DNA from: Lanius collurio
Lineage: Eukaryota; Chordata; Aves; Passeriformes; Laniidae
Direction: 5' to 3'
Length of the DNA stretch: 64,000 nucleotides
Assembly: GCA_020086605.1 (NCBI GenBank)
Contig: JACBWW010000017.1
Location: forward strand, 22,375,256-22,439,255
Part shown: piece by piece, positions 1 to 16,747 of the stretch
Layout: each line of letters starts with the position of its first letter
How positions within the stretch are numbered: the stretch's first letter is position 1
Notes under the pieces: generated by a model
Database searches by the model: none
What the model saw: only the letters and a program-made list of their open reading frames with translations
Told to the model about the DNA's origin: nothing
Made by a program: the position numbers and the translations under genes

Positions 1-3753
<3,753 letters not shown>

Positions 3754-4205
3754 AGCAGGGTGGAGCAGGCCTCCGCCCCGAGACAAGCAGTGAGGAGATC
3801 CTAGTTCAGATACATCTGCATGAGGTGGCAACCTTTCAGAACACCACAGAATACTTAGCAGCATTCAGAAAAATATCTCAACACTGTTCTTGGCAGGGAC
3901 AGAGTCCATATTCAGCATTTTTTGGTGAGAAAGCAGTAATGCCTGCAGAATCCATATATCATTAAGCATTTTAAGTGGAGACTATGCATTTCATAGTACG
4001 TTTGACCAGATTAGTACTGTGTCCTGTGTTCTGTTTCAAATTCTACAGTATAAATAAGCTCTCTCTCTATATATAAAAAAATGTTGCCTGTCTGAATAGA
4101 AAATGTCTTGCTGTGTTGTGTCCTATGGAGAATACTGTACTTCAGGATTATGTTTACAATTGATCCAGGTGTTTATGTTTCTAACTTCTGTAATACACAC
4201 AATGC

Positions 4206-4223
4206 AAAAAAAAAAAAAAAAAA
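4206..4223. repeat. Poly(A) run, 18 nt
   Basis: A homopolymer in the GLCCI1 3' UTR. It can prime oligo-dT falsely in cDNA libraries. Confidence 0.9.
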
Positions 4224-4628
4224 TGGCCACAGCAGTTGCACAGTGCCCACCCTATGGCCTAGCTTCAGGTACTTCTCTTGAAGTGTAAACTCAGGTAACT
4301 TGGAATGTATATCATATTGGAATATAAAATATTTTACAGCTACAAAGCTAAAGAGGGAACATCACTCTTTTGCCTTTCCTTGTTTTATGCATTAATATTT
4401 CCTCATTTACATTCCACTTTCTTGGAATAAGTGCATTCAGATCCAGGTGAATGATGATCCTGGACATGGGTGAACATGAGGAGAACCAGCAAATCTGTGA
4501 TGTATATCACTTTGTCATGTGCTTACAAGTAAAACAACTGTTGCATTTACTGTCATTTCAATAGATGTAAAATTGTGGCATTTAAAGGTTTCAGGTGTTG
4601 CTCAGTTAATGACTGTTAAACTGTTGCA

Positions 4629-4634
4629 AATAAA
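4629..4634 (+). terminator. GLCCI1: Poly(A) signal, proximal (GLCCI1)
   Basis: AATAAA in the context gcaaataaagtgttcag, about 0.9 kb after the stop codon, followed by a GT-rich stretch (acgttgtgtgtgag) that could serve as the downstream element. It would give a short 3' UTR isoform. Confidence 0.5.
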
Positions 4635-5094
4635 GTGTTCAGTACTAGGCTGTACATGAGAAACATTCCACGTTGTGTGTGAGAGGATTTTGAAAGACAA
4701 GAATGTTTTTGTTAAAGAACAGAAATTCTTTCAGGTTTCATGGGGGGTGATTGGGGATTTCCTCTCATGGTTTTTGTTGGCAGTTAAGGATGTGAAATGC
4801 TACTGTTACCGTCTAAAAGTCAAATTAATGTTTAGTTTCTCTTTTGGAAATGTTCATTCATTTGCTGGTTGGAAATAGGTTTCCAGATTTTGTTGAGCAG
4901 TGTTAGAAGAGCAGCGTTTTATTTATGTAGTGAGTAATTGTGTTTGGGTGAAAGTCCAGAAGTAGCAAGGGGGTGTTCTAAGAGGGGTGGGGAAAACAAT
5001 AGTTTTAAGTTCATATTACTTAAAGCTTCTCCCATAACTTTCAGTTACTTAAGTTGTGTGTGTAAAAGTGTGCTTTCCCCCCTCCTTAAGTGTG

Positions 5095-5100
5095 AATAAA
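5095..5100 (+). terminator. GLCCI1: Poly(A) signal, middle (GLCCI1)
   Basis: AATAAA at gtgaataaaagaaaa, 1.3 kb after the stop. Only the hexamer supports it. Confidence 0.3.
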
Positions 5101-6276
5101 AGAAAAATCCATGTAAAATAATCCTGGTTTTGCAGGCTGGACACTTTCTCAAAATAGTACATGGCAAGATTGGGTTTGTGGTGCTCTTCTATTGTACTGG
5201 AAAAAGAGGAGCATTGCTTTCAGAGATAATTTCCTGTGATACAAAGAGGACCCCAAAGGCAAAATAAACTTGGTGTTCTTGCTCTATTGCTTTCAGCTTG
5301 TTGGAACTCTGTTTATGCTTTCTGCTCCTAAGAGAATAAGGTTCACCTTTTCCAGGAATTGAAGACATTAGTAGCCTGCAGCTACTAGGAGCACTTAAAC
5401 TTGCTCTTTTATGTTTTTTTCTGCTTTTGAAGATGAGATTGGAGGGGGGTGAGAGTGAGCCACCGATAACTACTCACTAGATACATGTTTTTTATGGAGA
5501 TAAAGCATTGCTTCCTTTTTATTACTGAGTTTTTGTTAACTCTGTCTTACAAGGTGGAATTTGCAGCCTATAGAACATCCACTGTTTTTTGACTCCCCTT
5601 GCAGAAAATGTAGAAGGAGAGAGGTCTATCTCTAACCATTTTCATGTGAAAAAGCTTCATGAAACACAACAGCTGTCTTTTAACCCTACTAATCTCAGGC
5701 CTAGGTGAAAACACTATATATTTTATAGACTGAAGATAAAGGGCAGAAAATACTCATGATGTAAGTATTGATTCCTTTTAATATTTTTCTTTCTAGACTA
5801 ACATTGCAGTATGATGACCTTTTTATGCTCTGGTTATGTCCAGATAAGAAACTGTAGTCTCAGTTATTGGTGTTAGGTTACCAGGGGATATGATGAGTGG
5901 TTTTTAGATCAGTGCTGAACTCTGTACAATATTTGCAATGCCATTACATGTTCTTTATATTTTTTTTCCACGAGAAACTAAATATTAATTAAAATGCACA
6001 TTTGTTCTTAGGAGAATTGAAGGTTTTGAACCAAATGTGTTAAAGCTAATGCTTTGCCATGTAAATTTCCCAGCAGTTGTTTATCTCAATTGTATTCTAC
6101 ATCCAGCTGTAGAAATTTGTCAAATATTGTTTAAAGTTTTGTACATAGTTGTACTGTTATTTCTAGCCACTGTGCTGAACAGTATTCAAGTTATCACACA
6201 ATATTGCTTTACACAAGGAAATGTGTGGCTCTTGTTTTGTATTTTTTTCGGTATAGAAGTTCCTGTGTCTTATTTA

Positions 6277-6282
6277 AATAAA
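6277..6282 (+). terminator. GLCCI1: Poly(A) signal, distal (GLCCI1)
   Basis: AATAAA 17 nt upstream of the A-run at 6299-6311, with GT-rich sequence (agtggtggggac) after it. This is the likely end of the full-length GLCCI1 transcript. Confidence 0.65.
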
Positions 6283-7043
6283 AATTATAGTTAAAAAGAA
6301 AAAAAAAAAAAGTGGTGGGGACAACACACAAAAGCAGTGGTTCATTTATTTGTTTTGGAAACTGTGCTTGAAACGCTGTAGAAGGAGATGAAATTTTAAT
6401 ATTATTCCAAATTTACATCTACAGTAATGCCAGCCATGTATGACTAGTGTGCTATGTCTTCTACAAGATAATCTCTATTGATTTTTGCATTAAGCTGTAC
6501 TCAGAAGCAGCGGAAAACCCTAAAAATAGGGGAATGCTTAAATATGCTTTAAATAGCATACTCTATTTCTACATAGCACAGGAAAAATATCAGTTAAGAG
6601 TTATTTGAAACTGTGTATCTGTTGCTGTGTTTGTGGTATGGCTAATTTCAAGTTATCTGTCGAAAATTATGAAAACCATTAGATGTTTCACTATGTGAAA
6701 CTAAGCTAAACCCCTAAAGGATGTGGTATAAATCTACCGACAGTCTTGGTTTCGTGTTGTTTTGTATGACTCAAATGATTGTCATTTGACTTGCAGAATA
6801 ATTCTTTCCAGATGGGGGTGAAGGGGAAGGAGGAAGAAAGAAGGATAATATTTAAATCCATGTAAATCCTCCAAAGTCAGTGTTTACTGAAGAGCACTAT
6901 GGCAATAACCATCAAAAATGGATTAATGTTTATGATCGTCAGTCAGTGGAAATTTTAAGTTTTCAGTGTCCGAAAGATTACAAGGTTTCTATGTGACTGT
7001 GTTAAAAACATGAACTGGAACTTAGCTAAAAGTCCTGTGCAAG

Positions 7044-7111
7044 GCCAGAAGTTGGGCTCCAGTGACCCTTGTGGGTCCCTTCCAATTTGGGATATTCTGT
7101 GGTTCTGTGAT
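7044..7111 (+). mobile_element. CR1 LINE 3'-end fragment
   Basis: The sequence gggctccagtgacccttgtg and the following gggtcccttccaa match the CR1 3' end, and the fragment ends in the CR1-type 8-bp terminal motif (attctgtg, gttctgtg). It is severely 5'-truncated, as usual for CR1. Confidence 0.8.
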
Positions 7112-8264
7112 CCCACCCCGCTACGAGAGTGTTCGGTGTCCTTCAGTCAGAAAGGGCTTCATTTCAGCCATTTCATCATCAGCTTGAAGGGGTTCCTAGG
7201 AGTAACTTTGTGACTGTCCTGTCCCCTAAATGGACTTGGCTGCAGCAGTTTCGGGCTGTCCTTGAGTGGGAGGGCATTATCTCAGGAAGTACTTGGACAA
7301 AGGTGTGTAGCTTGACAAGCAGATACGGTGCTCTTGGTGTCACAGGGAACTTGTAAGCATCCCCATGAACCTAGGCCTTGCCTGCTTAGATACATTGTGG
7401 TTTTTTCCCCACATGAGCCACACTTGGTGTTCTCTGTGTAACTCACTGCCTTTGTCTTCCCCAAAGCCAAAACGAGTCCAAAAAGCACTGAGAGTAGAGA
7501 GCTAATGAAATAATTTTGCCTTGAGTCTCTCTTTGTGAATAAAAGATCTTGATTTGAACATGCATACATTTTCTAGTAATTCATGGCTGTGGAAGTGAGC
7601 ACATCAGAGACTGGAGGACTCTCTGAGGGGAGCCCTTGGCTGTGTATGCTGGGGTAGGGGACAAAAGATAGTGACCTGCTTCTTACAGGAAACAGGGTGC
7701 TGTCAGGGAAGTGATCTCTGGCTTCCTGACAGATTAGCTCTTGGGAAGGGCTAGATCCTGGCACAAGGATAGAATCTCAGTATCTTCACAGTATATATAA
7801 GCATGAGGAGTAACAAACAAGAGAAATTGTGATGTCAGCCAGCATCTCTAATTCATTCAGTTGCAAGGAAACACGATTGGGGCTTGGCAAACCAGCTCCT
7901 GGCCTTGCTCCAGGGTAACGGATTGGGACCTTCAGACGTTACTTGAGGTACAAGCCAAGCAGTTTGGAGATAACAGATAACTACTAGAAGATCATGTCAA
8001 TTACTGTTGTAAAACATCCTGCCTTGCTGTGTAAAATACAGCCATGAAAACACAGATTTGAAGCGACTCAGTTGGGAGGAAATAACCAAAGTCCCTGCTA
8101 TATATGTCCAGAAGCTTAATGCAAGGAAAAAGTGAATTAAAGCTGGGAAAGTACACTCATTGCACGTACAGTTGTCCAAACTTGGTACTAGGCTGAGGGA
8201 AGTTGTTTGATCAAAGACTGACATGAAGTTAAAATGTGTGTATCTTGTTTCTGTTTTCATTAGT

Positions 8265-8600
8265 GTAACCAGTCCTGGAAAACTCTAGTTCGGGAGAGAC
8301 TGTAAAAGGCTCAGGGAAGAGCTATAGGAATAAAGAACTGGAAAAACCAGAGGGCGACTGTGTGGGAGCTCAACATGATTACCTTGATGGTTGAAGAGTG
8401 ACTTAATTTCAGTTAGTAAATACCTACACATGGGAAATAATTACTAATGAGCTTTAAATTCAGCAGACATGGAATACTAAAGCAGTAAGAAAATGAAGGT
8501 AGATAAATTCACATTAAAAATGTGGATTTGTTTTAGCACTGAATGTAATTAATTACTGGGCCAACATACAAGAAAGGATTTTTGCCAAGTATTGGTATGT
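8265..8600 (+). mobile_element. Ancient CR1/L3-like LINE remnant
   Basis: A decayed stretch with word order typical of old CR1 3' regions. It contains agctcaacatgattaccttg, gagtgacttaatttc, aaatacctacacatggga, gaaggtagataaattcacat and a stretch resembling taattactgggccaacatac. These match in sequence the older amniote CR1 families rather than young avian ones. The boundaries are approximate. Confidence 0.5.
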
Positions 8601-10516
8601 TTTAAATGAGATAATTTTACAAAGAAAGTGCTCAAATACTGTTTTTATAAGCCTTACTAACTTGTGATTATTTGGGGCATTTTACATTTCAGTTGATGGT
8701 AAAGAGATGGAATTTTTAAACTACCTTAAGCATTCTTGCCTCACTAAAGAAGTAGATGCTGCAATATTTTCAACTAGGGTGTTAACACATCTTTTAAACT
8801 GTCTGGAATAGGTCTCTAGAAATTTTTGGTTTGTCAAACATGAATGAAGTCTCCAGTAAAGCAGAGGTTGTTGAGGAGCTATATTATTTATTTTGATTTT
8901 GGCACCTCCCCTATAGCACCATAATTATGGAGAGGTGGTAAGAAACTGGAGAGCAGGTGTTGTCATTTTGGAGTGCAGTAGGTCACAGAAATAATGTGTT
9001 ACTCAGGTGGGGCTGAGAGGAAAATGCTAATTGAGGAGGTAGTGAGTTTCCTCAGTAAAGGCCACATTGGAAGTGAGTGAACATGTAAGTTAAACTGCAA
9101 ATTCAATTGGTAACAAGAAAGAAGAGCAATTAGATGAAGCTGGATAGAGAGGTGACCCCATTTTTAAGAACAAGGTGAAGTTTTATCTCAGGTTGTGAGA
9201 AGTTGTGGGAAATTTTTAGGCTGCCATGATCTGGTGCCTGGAAAGCTCCAAGGCAGAGGAGCTGGAAGCCCGGGAGAAGAGAAGTCGTGTAGTCTCTTTC
9301 CCCCGCTGAATTCATAACAAAGCACAGTTAGGTTAATAACTGTGTATGTGCATAGTGAAGTGTGTGGTTAAACTTCTCAGTGATTTGTGCAGCTGTTGGT
9401 TGAAAATAGGGTTTGCTTAGGGCAATATTAATACCCATGGTAATCTATTTCTTGTACCTTTGTTTTTAACTTACTTCTCCAAATAACTAGTAAGTAAATA
9501 GTATAATCTAAATCCCAGACTGCCAGGCATTAGTCACGTTAATTAAAACCAGGTGTCCACCTGCTTTCTGCAGGTGAGATCTGAATGCTCTTGAGATCTT
9601 TATGGACAGAAGTTCTTTCTCCAAAGAGGAGAAATTTCGCTGAAAGAAACTAGACTCCCTGTTAAGGTTTTGTGCCAAAAGGCTGGGTGATGCAATTACT
9701 CCCTTTCTGAATTTTTTTGGGGTAAGAATTTGTAGTCATGCCTTACCTCTGTGATACAGAGGTTTCTCAGAGGGTAGCAGCCTCCCTTTCCATAAGGTTG
9801 GTGTGCTATCCTTGGGCTTCTTATATAGGGAAGTAAGAACTCATGAAAGATTTTAAAGGGTGTTGCCTTTGGAAACTACTTTTTTTAGGAAATGGGAAGG
9901 GGTCAGGGGGGAAGCCCTTAAATCTGCTTTTGTGATTCCTTTGGATTCTAATTTATTGTATAGCCTAAGAATGCTGAGAATCATTCATCTTGATGTCAGT
10001 TGCTGAAAATACAGGAAGCTTTAGATGTAGCTTTCCATCTGTATGACAGTACAGAGATGGTACCATACTTGACTTTCACTGCATGGTTATATTTTGGATG
10101 GGGCATGTAGGTGTATTTTAAGGATTGTCACTTCATTTAGGGGCTCTTGTTCATGAAATGAGTTCGGGTACAATGGCAGATCTGGTTTTGGTTCTAGTGA
10201 AGAATTCCAAGGAGATAGTTCAGACACCTTCTGAATTGAGTACCTAAGAAATCTGTTCTCTTATAGGGAGGATTTTCTGGTTTTTCTCTTCTGTAGGCAA
10301 ATACTAAACCTTTGGGGGTAGGGGAGTGATGAAGATGGGAGCAGTAGGTCTTGCACTTTCTAACCAATGGGAAAGCAATGGCAGCCTAGGCCCATGATTT
10401 GGAGGGTAAACTAGTATGTCTGTATTTGTACATACAGGATGTTCCTTGGGTTAGGAAGACAGTGGATGCCTTAATACTCTGGAGGAGTATTAGCCTGGAT
10501 AAATGTCATTTGTTCT

Positions 10517-11104
10517 TTAAATCAGGCCATCTGTAGATTGCAGTTTGTCCCTTTGGTGGCATCCTGGCTGAAAGGCTGCTGAATGCTGCTCTGTATCATG
10601 GCTTGACTTTGTATTCAGTGAGAAAATGTACCTCCAGATTGGACAACAAACTGGTTCCTCTGTCTGGCCCAGAGGCTTTGTGGCACTGGCTCTGTCCTGT
10701 GGGTGCAGGTCTGCCAGTGCAGGAGCTCTTGTCCTTCTCTCAGCCTTCACCATTGTGGAAGTTTCCATTTTCCAGCATGGTCTGCACAGGCTCTGCTGTC
10801 CCCTCCTGTATGGGAGTCTCCTTTCCACCATCTCTGATGACTGGGAGACATTGTCTATTTGTTGCAAACCAAGAGAAAAAATGTGCAAACCTGGACTCTG
10901 CAGCTGTTGGGAGTTACAGCAGCCCCGAGGTGGCGTTTGTGCATTGGGGACGGGAACATCATTACCTGACTCATGGTAAGACTGGCCCCAAGCTGTTCGA
11001 TGTTGTGGGTCAGGTGTTTTTTGGATTTTGTTTTTGTTTTTTTTTTTTTCCTTCTTATATGCCCTGGTGCACAAACTTAAGCACCCTGATAGAGATTTTG
11101 ACAT
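10517..11104. other. GC-richer island, open on both strands, identity unknown
   Basis: The block is less AT-rich than its surroundings and carries overlapping open frames: 195 codons on minus (10517-11104) and 175 and 117 codons on plus. A T-run at 11037-11049 lies inside. The conceptual peptides are rich in Cys, Gln, Arg and Lys with no recognisable domain, so I do not call a gene. An unrecognised old repeat or a non-coding exon remains possible. Confidence 0.3.
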
Positions 11105-13307
11105 TACTGATGGTGTATATATTGGATTAATCTTCCCTGGAGAAAGGCACTTGTTTCACTTTGGCAGTTGGCCCTTGCAGAAAGGAACTTGGTTTGTCTT
11201 GGTGATGCTACACAACAGGACTTATTTTGGGGCCATAAAAGCATTTTATTACATCTTAAAACTCTTTCCTTTTTTCACTTGGATAACAACCATTAAAGAA
11301 AACAATATTATGTACCTCAACCTCAATTAAGCCCTGCATTAAATACTTCACATGTCTATGAGGAACAGAGATGGAACCCAAACCACTTATAGACAAGCTG
11401 CACTGTTCATTAAAAACCACCCCAGGACAGACCATTCAATCTGCTCCTCCAAATCTTAAGAAGGAAAATAGCCATTATGGATTTTTAGTGTTTTTCAATT
11501 GCATTTGGTACTTGCTAACAGGATGGGCTGATAAAATGGATGAGGGCAAGAGGAGGATCTGTAAAGCAGTGTCAGTGCATCCTTTCTGAATGCCTCTGTT
11601 TGCTTTTTAATCTTACTTCCTTTTATATTTTGTTTTGGCAACATTCCCATAGCTTAAACTGCAAGCAGTGAGATGGACCTGCACCCTCTGAGGTCTAGCC
11701 AAGCTTTGAAGCACAGCAGTAGTAACTTAGGAAGGTTGTAAAGGCTGGTGAAGCTTAGAGATCTCCTGCCTCCAAGGAGACCTGGGTCACTTCCCTTAAA
11801 AAAGAAAGCAAAAGTTGCAAAGTGCTCAGTGCTGGAGGGGGAGGGAAGGTTAAGAATTAACAAAAGGAAGGTTTTGTTCAAGTAAGGCTTCTTGTAATAA
11901 TTTCCCTCCATGAAGAGCAGCAATGGATGTATCTTGCATGTGAGCTTGGCTGTGGTTTGGTGACAAGAAGAGGTGACCGCAGGTCTTGCCTGAGGGCTGT
12001 GGTAGTGCTGCTGGCGTCTCGCCACTGCGCAGCCTCACACCTGTCTGTGGCCTCTGCTGCCTCACACATGTTATTTTTTTTCTTTACCTTTTGTGGGGGA
12101 GGGTGGAAAGTTTTCAGCCAGATCAGTACCACTGCAGGCTCTTTTCCAGCTGGAAATGACAGTGGTGGCCCATGTTTAGATGGGTTTGGGATGCTCACAA
12201 ACCCAGGCTGTGGGCAAGCTGCTGTGACTTCAGAGCCTGTTGGCCTTTTGGGGGAAGAGCCTTGAATCGCTCTGGTGCATCTGGCTCTTGCAACCATGGC
12301 TGCAGTCTCCAAAACCAGGGAAAACCTTGCAGGAAGGGCTGGATCAGCCCAAGACCCAGCTGAACCACAGATCAGAGAAGTCCCCCCATAGGGTTTGTCT
12401 TATTCTTTGTGTTGTCTTCTAAAAATCTTTCTGGCAATCAAACTGTCACCTGCCACAGTGAGGCAGCTCTCTGCTGTCAGGCTTTGGTGTTCTGTTCTGA
12501 AGCTCTGGTACTCAAGTTCAAGGTAGAGATGATCATGGGAGGACCACACAGACTGCCACACCAGTCCAGAAAAATAAGCAGCTCTAACAGCAAAGGGGCC
12601 CACGATTTCAATTCCTGTATTTTACATGTCAAGGGTTTATTCTGAGGATTGTACTTGGAATAATAGGAATTTGGGTTTCTTCCTTGTTGCATCCTGCTCC
12701 CGTTACATTAAGCATATTTGTTTCCTGCGGGCAGCTGTTATCCACCCACCTAGATGGAGAGATGGTTGGATGATTTAGTTGTGTAACACTTTTAAAGTTG
12801 TTTTTCACCTCACTGTGGCCTGTTGATGAAGCAAGCATATGGCTTCCAGCACCTGTCCTGGGGCCTTTCCTACTGCCATAATAGCTGTGTAAGTCCAAAA
12901 TAAAAGAAACACTCTACAGAGTAAGTTTCTGGGATAGAGGGAAAACTTTTGTTTAAAGAGAAGACTGGCTGTAACTTCTTTAACAGCTTAGGTGGGTCTG
13001 CTCTCTTCTAAAATTGCTTATCTACTTTTTTTTCCCTGAGTTTTGGGTATTCCTTATTCCATTAAGATTCTAACAGCAACCAGTGTAAATAGCTGGCAGG
13101 TAGTGTCAGCCAGGCTTCCACCTCTAAGCTACAGCATGCTTCTCTCAATTTAACTTTTGTAATTTTTTGCAAGCAGCCAGAACTTCAAACCCAAGACTGG
13201 GCACATCAGGCTTTGGCTATGGTAGAACAGAGTTAAAAGCTGATGCAGCTGCTGGGAGCTGAACACTGCTGCCTGGCAAACAGTGGCCTCCTCGCTTGGT
13301 CATTGAC

Positions 13308-13790
13308 TCACAGAATGATTTGGGTCAGCAGGGACCTCTAAACGTCTTCTAGTCCAAGCCCTCTGCCATGGACTGTTTTGTTTTTTTTTTTTTGAGATCA
13401 GATTCTTTGTAGTCCCATTGAACCACATCTTGAACATTTCCAGGGATGAGGCATCTCTCACTCCCTGGCCAAACAGTTCCAATGTCTCACTACAAAAAAT
13501 TTCTTTCTTAGGTGCAATCTAAACCTTACATTCTTTCTGCTAAAAACCTGCCTCTTGTCCTTAGGCCCTGATAAAAGTCTGTCTCAGTCTTTCTTACAAA
13601 TGGTATATATTGAAAAGAAAGCCCCACAATAAAGTCTCCCCTCAGAGACTTCTGGACCCCAGGCTGAACAACCCCAGCTCTCTCAACCTTTCTTCATAGC
13701 AGAGGAGCGCTAGCCCTCTTGACTGGTTTAGGGGCCCTCTTCTGGACCTACTCCAGCAGGGAGAGCTCCTGTGCTGGCAAGTACCTTGTC
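13308..13790 (-). mobile_element. CR1 LINE fragment (antisense)
   Basis: On the plus strand it reads as the complement of the CR1 3' region: cacagaatgatttgggtcag, agtccaagccctctgcc, tccagggatgaggcatctc, caaacagttccaatgtctca, and then the block around tctcccctcagagacttctg with aggctgaacaaccccagctc. A 15-base T-rich run at 13378-13393 interrupts it. The divergence suggests an old copy. Confidence 0.85.
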
Positions 13791-16741
13791 TGACTTAAGG
13801 AAAGGGTTATACTGGTTTGTAATTAGTCAGTGAGGGGAAAGGCAATTTTATGCTTGGGAGAGCACTGTTAATGAATAGCCAGGTAATGGTCTGACTGCAA
13901 GTCCACCTTGGTACTGGAGGCTGGATGGTTACCCAAGGCCAGACTTGCTGGACCTGCAGGGCCTGTTTGGCCACGGTGCCCTTGTTTGCTGTTGCAGGAG
14001 AGGCTCTGTGTGTGTGCACTGTGTGTGTGCACTGTGCTGGGCAGAGCACATGCAGAGGAAGGATGGCAGGCAGCTTCAGCAGCTCTGTTGTGCTTGCTTG
14101 GCCAATGAGGTGCTAGACCATCTCAGCATTTCTGCTCCTCAGCTGAGGCAACGCCTCTGCTGCTTGGCTGCTGGCAAGCCTGCTGGTTGCTCTGCTTCCT
14201 GCCTCCCCCATATGGTGGCTTGTTTAAAAGTAAGACATTTACAAGGAGCAGAAGTTGTAAAAGTAGGCTAACCAGAGGGGAATTTGCAATAAATACTTAG
14301 GACGGAGCTTGAAGAAGTGAGGAGAGACCCAATACCAGCAGTGGCACCTTTACCATGTTAATTCTTGCTGCTGCTCTGAGATCTGATCATCTTAGTATGA
14401 TGAGATCCAAGCATCTTGAGCACTGAGAGAAGACAGGACCTTCCAGCTGCCCTTCCTCTGCTCTGGGGCTATTCCACCTCACATATTCTCAAGAGCAGAA
14501 CTGGACAGTACACCCACCATTCATTTGCTGGCGGTGCTCATTCAGTATCCCCTGGCACTCACAGTGGGACGTGATGGAAGGTGGCAGATAGCAGTTGATG
14601 GAGGCCCCAGGAAAAGGCATGATGGCAGTACCTGGGTGCTGTGTCCTCACATCAATCTCATACCCTGCTGAGCCTTTCCAGGCTTAAATCCTGTCAGGGC
14701 TTGTAGGCCATGACATTTCTTGTATTCCCACTTCCAGCAAAGCTGCTTGCTGGTCACCTTGTTGCTCAGGTGGTCCCATTTTTCCTAGCATGTGCAGCCC
14801 CTAATGTTTGCAGCGAACTTAAAAGGATGTTGGGAGAATGCAGGTGGCTGCTTGTGGCCAATTGGTGCTGCTTCAAAGTATATCAGTGTCATGCCCATGC
14901 AATGTTGCATATGGAAACAGCAGAAGGGAACAAGGTGAGTCCTATTCTATTCTGTTGGAATAAATCATGGTCATTTAAGAAGGCCAGAAGAGTTACTTTA
15001 AAAAGTTACTCGCTAGTTTTCTCTATGAGCTGTTCAATTGCCAAGGCTCACAGTCCAATCCCTCTGAAGCAGCTGCTCTGAGATTTTTAGAAACCTTGAA
15101 TCATCAGAATCAATTACATCAAATTTAATAAACTTCACAATAAAGACAGTTAATCAATTGCCACTGTTTTCATCTGCCATAGGAGTTCTACAGCTGTTTT
15201 TATTTTAAAACAATCCACTACTCAAGCAGAATATGCAACTGGAACGAAGCATATTAACTCAAGATGAACATAATGTGTGTAGAAAAATCAATCTGTAATT
15301 TTACCAGGATGATGAACTGCCCTGTTGTCCCAAGCACTGCTGAACCTGAAAGCACAGCACAGATAATCCTCAGTGGCGCTGGCCTGGGAGGGACTCCACA
15401 GCCCAGGCTCCTGAGGAGCACGTGCCAGACACTTCCTTAGTAATAGGGAGGTATTCTTTGTAACTCTCTACTTAAGATTTTTTTGCCTTAACAATGTCTA
15501 TTTTCAGGATGGTAGCTTTCCCGCTCTAGTTTTCAACTTCAATAAATCTTTATGAAGAGAATGTATTGTACATAGGGATTTCAACTGCTTTTCTTTAAGC
15601 AAAATCAATTACATTTTAAATACCTCTGGCCTCTTGTTTTTTGTTTTTTTTTTTTTTTTTTAATTTGAAAGTGTGAAAAAAATTGCAAATGATTCAAAGC
15701 TTAAGTTAATTTCAAAAATTACATATTACAAGAAATCAATGCTTAGTATGAACTGTTTGGTAGTGCAGTTTGTGGGAAGAGGAGGGAAAAGAAAAAACCC
15801 TGCATCTGTGGTTTGCCTTGTGTTAAAGGGATGATCATTCTGATGCTTTTCTACCTAAAAACAGGATGAGGATTCAGTACATCTTTAGCTGAACCTCTGC
15901 AATGCTGTTAATTGTCCTAGTCAAGACAGGAGTTTGGTTTTTTGTGCCTTGTTTTGCATATTTTGGCTTTTCTTTAATCCTGGAAGTCTATAATTTATGA
16001 CCTAAAACCCAAACATTTTCTGAGCCTTATGGAACAGTTAATTGGCTGATGTGAAGTCAATGCAGCCTCCTCTCAGCTTTTCACCTAACTGCTTCAGCTA
16101 CTAAAAAATGCTGGAGTGGATTGTCCACAAGTGTTTTAGAAACTATCTGGACAAATGTAATCCACAGCAAGTTTAGCAACCACAGACTTGCTTAAAGTTT
16201 CAAGAATCTGTTTAATGATTTTGTGGTAACCCAGCTGGGCTGAGGAGCAGCCTGGCTCTCCCTTGAGCACCTAAAGCTAACATTTTTGGCATTGCAGATC
16301 ATTACAGCTTGGGATGAAGAGGATTTGGGGCAAACAGTCTCTGTTATGAGTACAAAATAGCACTCCTACATGTAAGTGCACCCCAGTGTAAACCTTAGGT
16401 ACTTCCCAGTTAATCCCCTTAATAGATGTTTTATTTACTGCCAGAACTGCAGCCCAAAGTTGTGAGTTCAGTCCCCTCTTAATGCCCAAGAAAGTTACTG
16501 AGTGCAGAACGAGGCAGCTCACTGAGCAAGGAGCTGCCAGTACTGAAGAGTAGCAAATAGTGTGGAAGGAATCAAGTTTAACTTTAGAAAGAGTAAGGCA
16601 CTGACATCAGATTCCATGTCTTATGTGCCTCAGGGCCCCAGCTGGGCTGGGTACTGTGCAAAGAGAAAAAGATCAGGCCATCTTTTCCCACTAGACACGA
16701 AAATCCACTGCTAAGCATCTGAAGAACTTCTCTGGCAACAA

Positions 16742-16747
16742 CTGAAG
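16742..16747. repeat. Target-site duplication, left copy
   Basis: The hexamer ctgaag immediately precedes the first TG of the 5' LTR and is repeated immediately after the terminal CA of the 3' LTR (19421-19426). A 6-bp duplication is typical of class II (beta/alpha-like) avian ERVs. Confidence 0.85.

Larger units (their letters stand above)
3754..6300 (+). other. GLCCI1: GLCCI1 3' UTR
   Basis: A long AU-rich stretch after the stop codon with AATAAA at 4629, 5095 and 6277, ending in a genomic A-run (6299-6311). Its last ~300 nt hold a Pumilio-type octamer tgtacata at 6140-6147 and many AU-rich blocks, typical of a regulated long 3' UTR. An 18-A run lies at 4206-4223. The small open frames here are not coding. 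Confidence 0.75.
6312..16741. other. Intergenic region GLCCI1-ICA1, left part
   Basis: About 10 kb between the end of GLCCI1 and the LTR element. CR1 fragments (listed separately), poly(T) runs at 11037-11049 and 15644-15661 and a short TGTGTGTGCAC duplication near 14009-14036 are the only structures recognised. Open frames up to ~195 codons occur at 10517-11104 on both strands, without homology I recognise. No tRNA or rRNA was seen. Confidence 0.6.
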
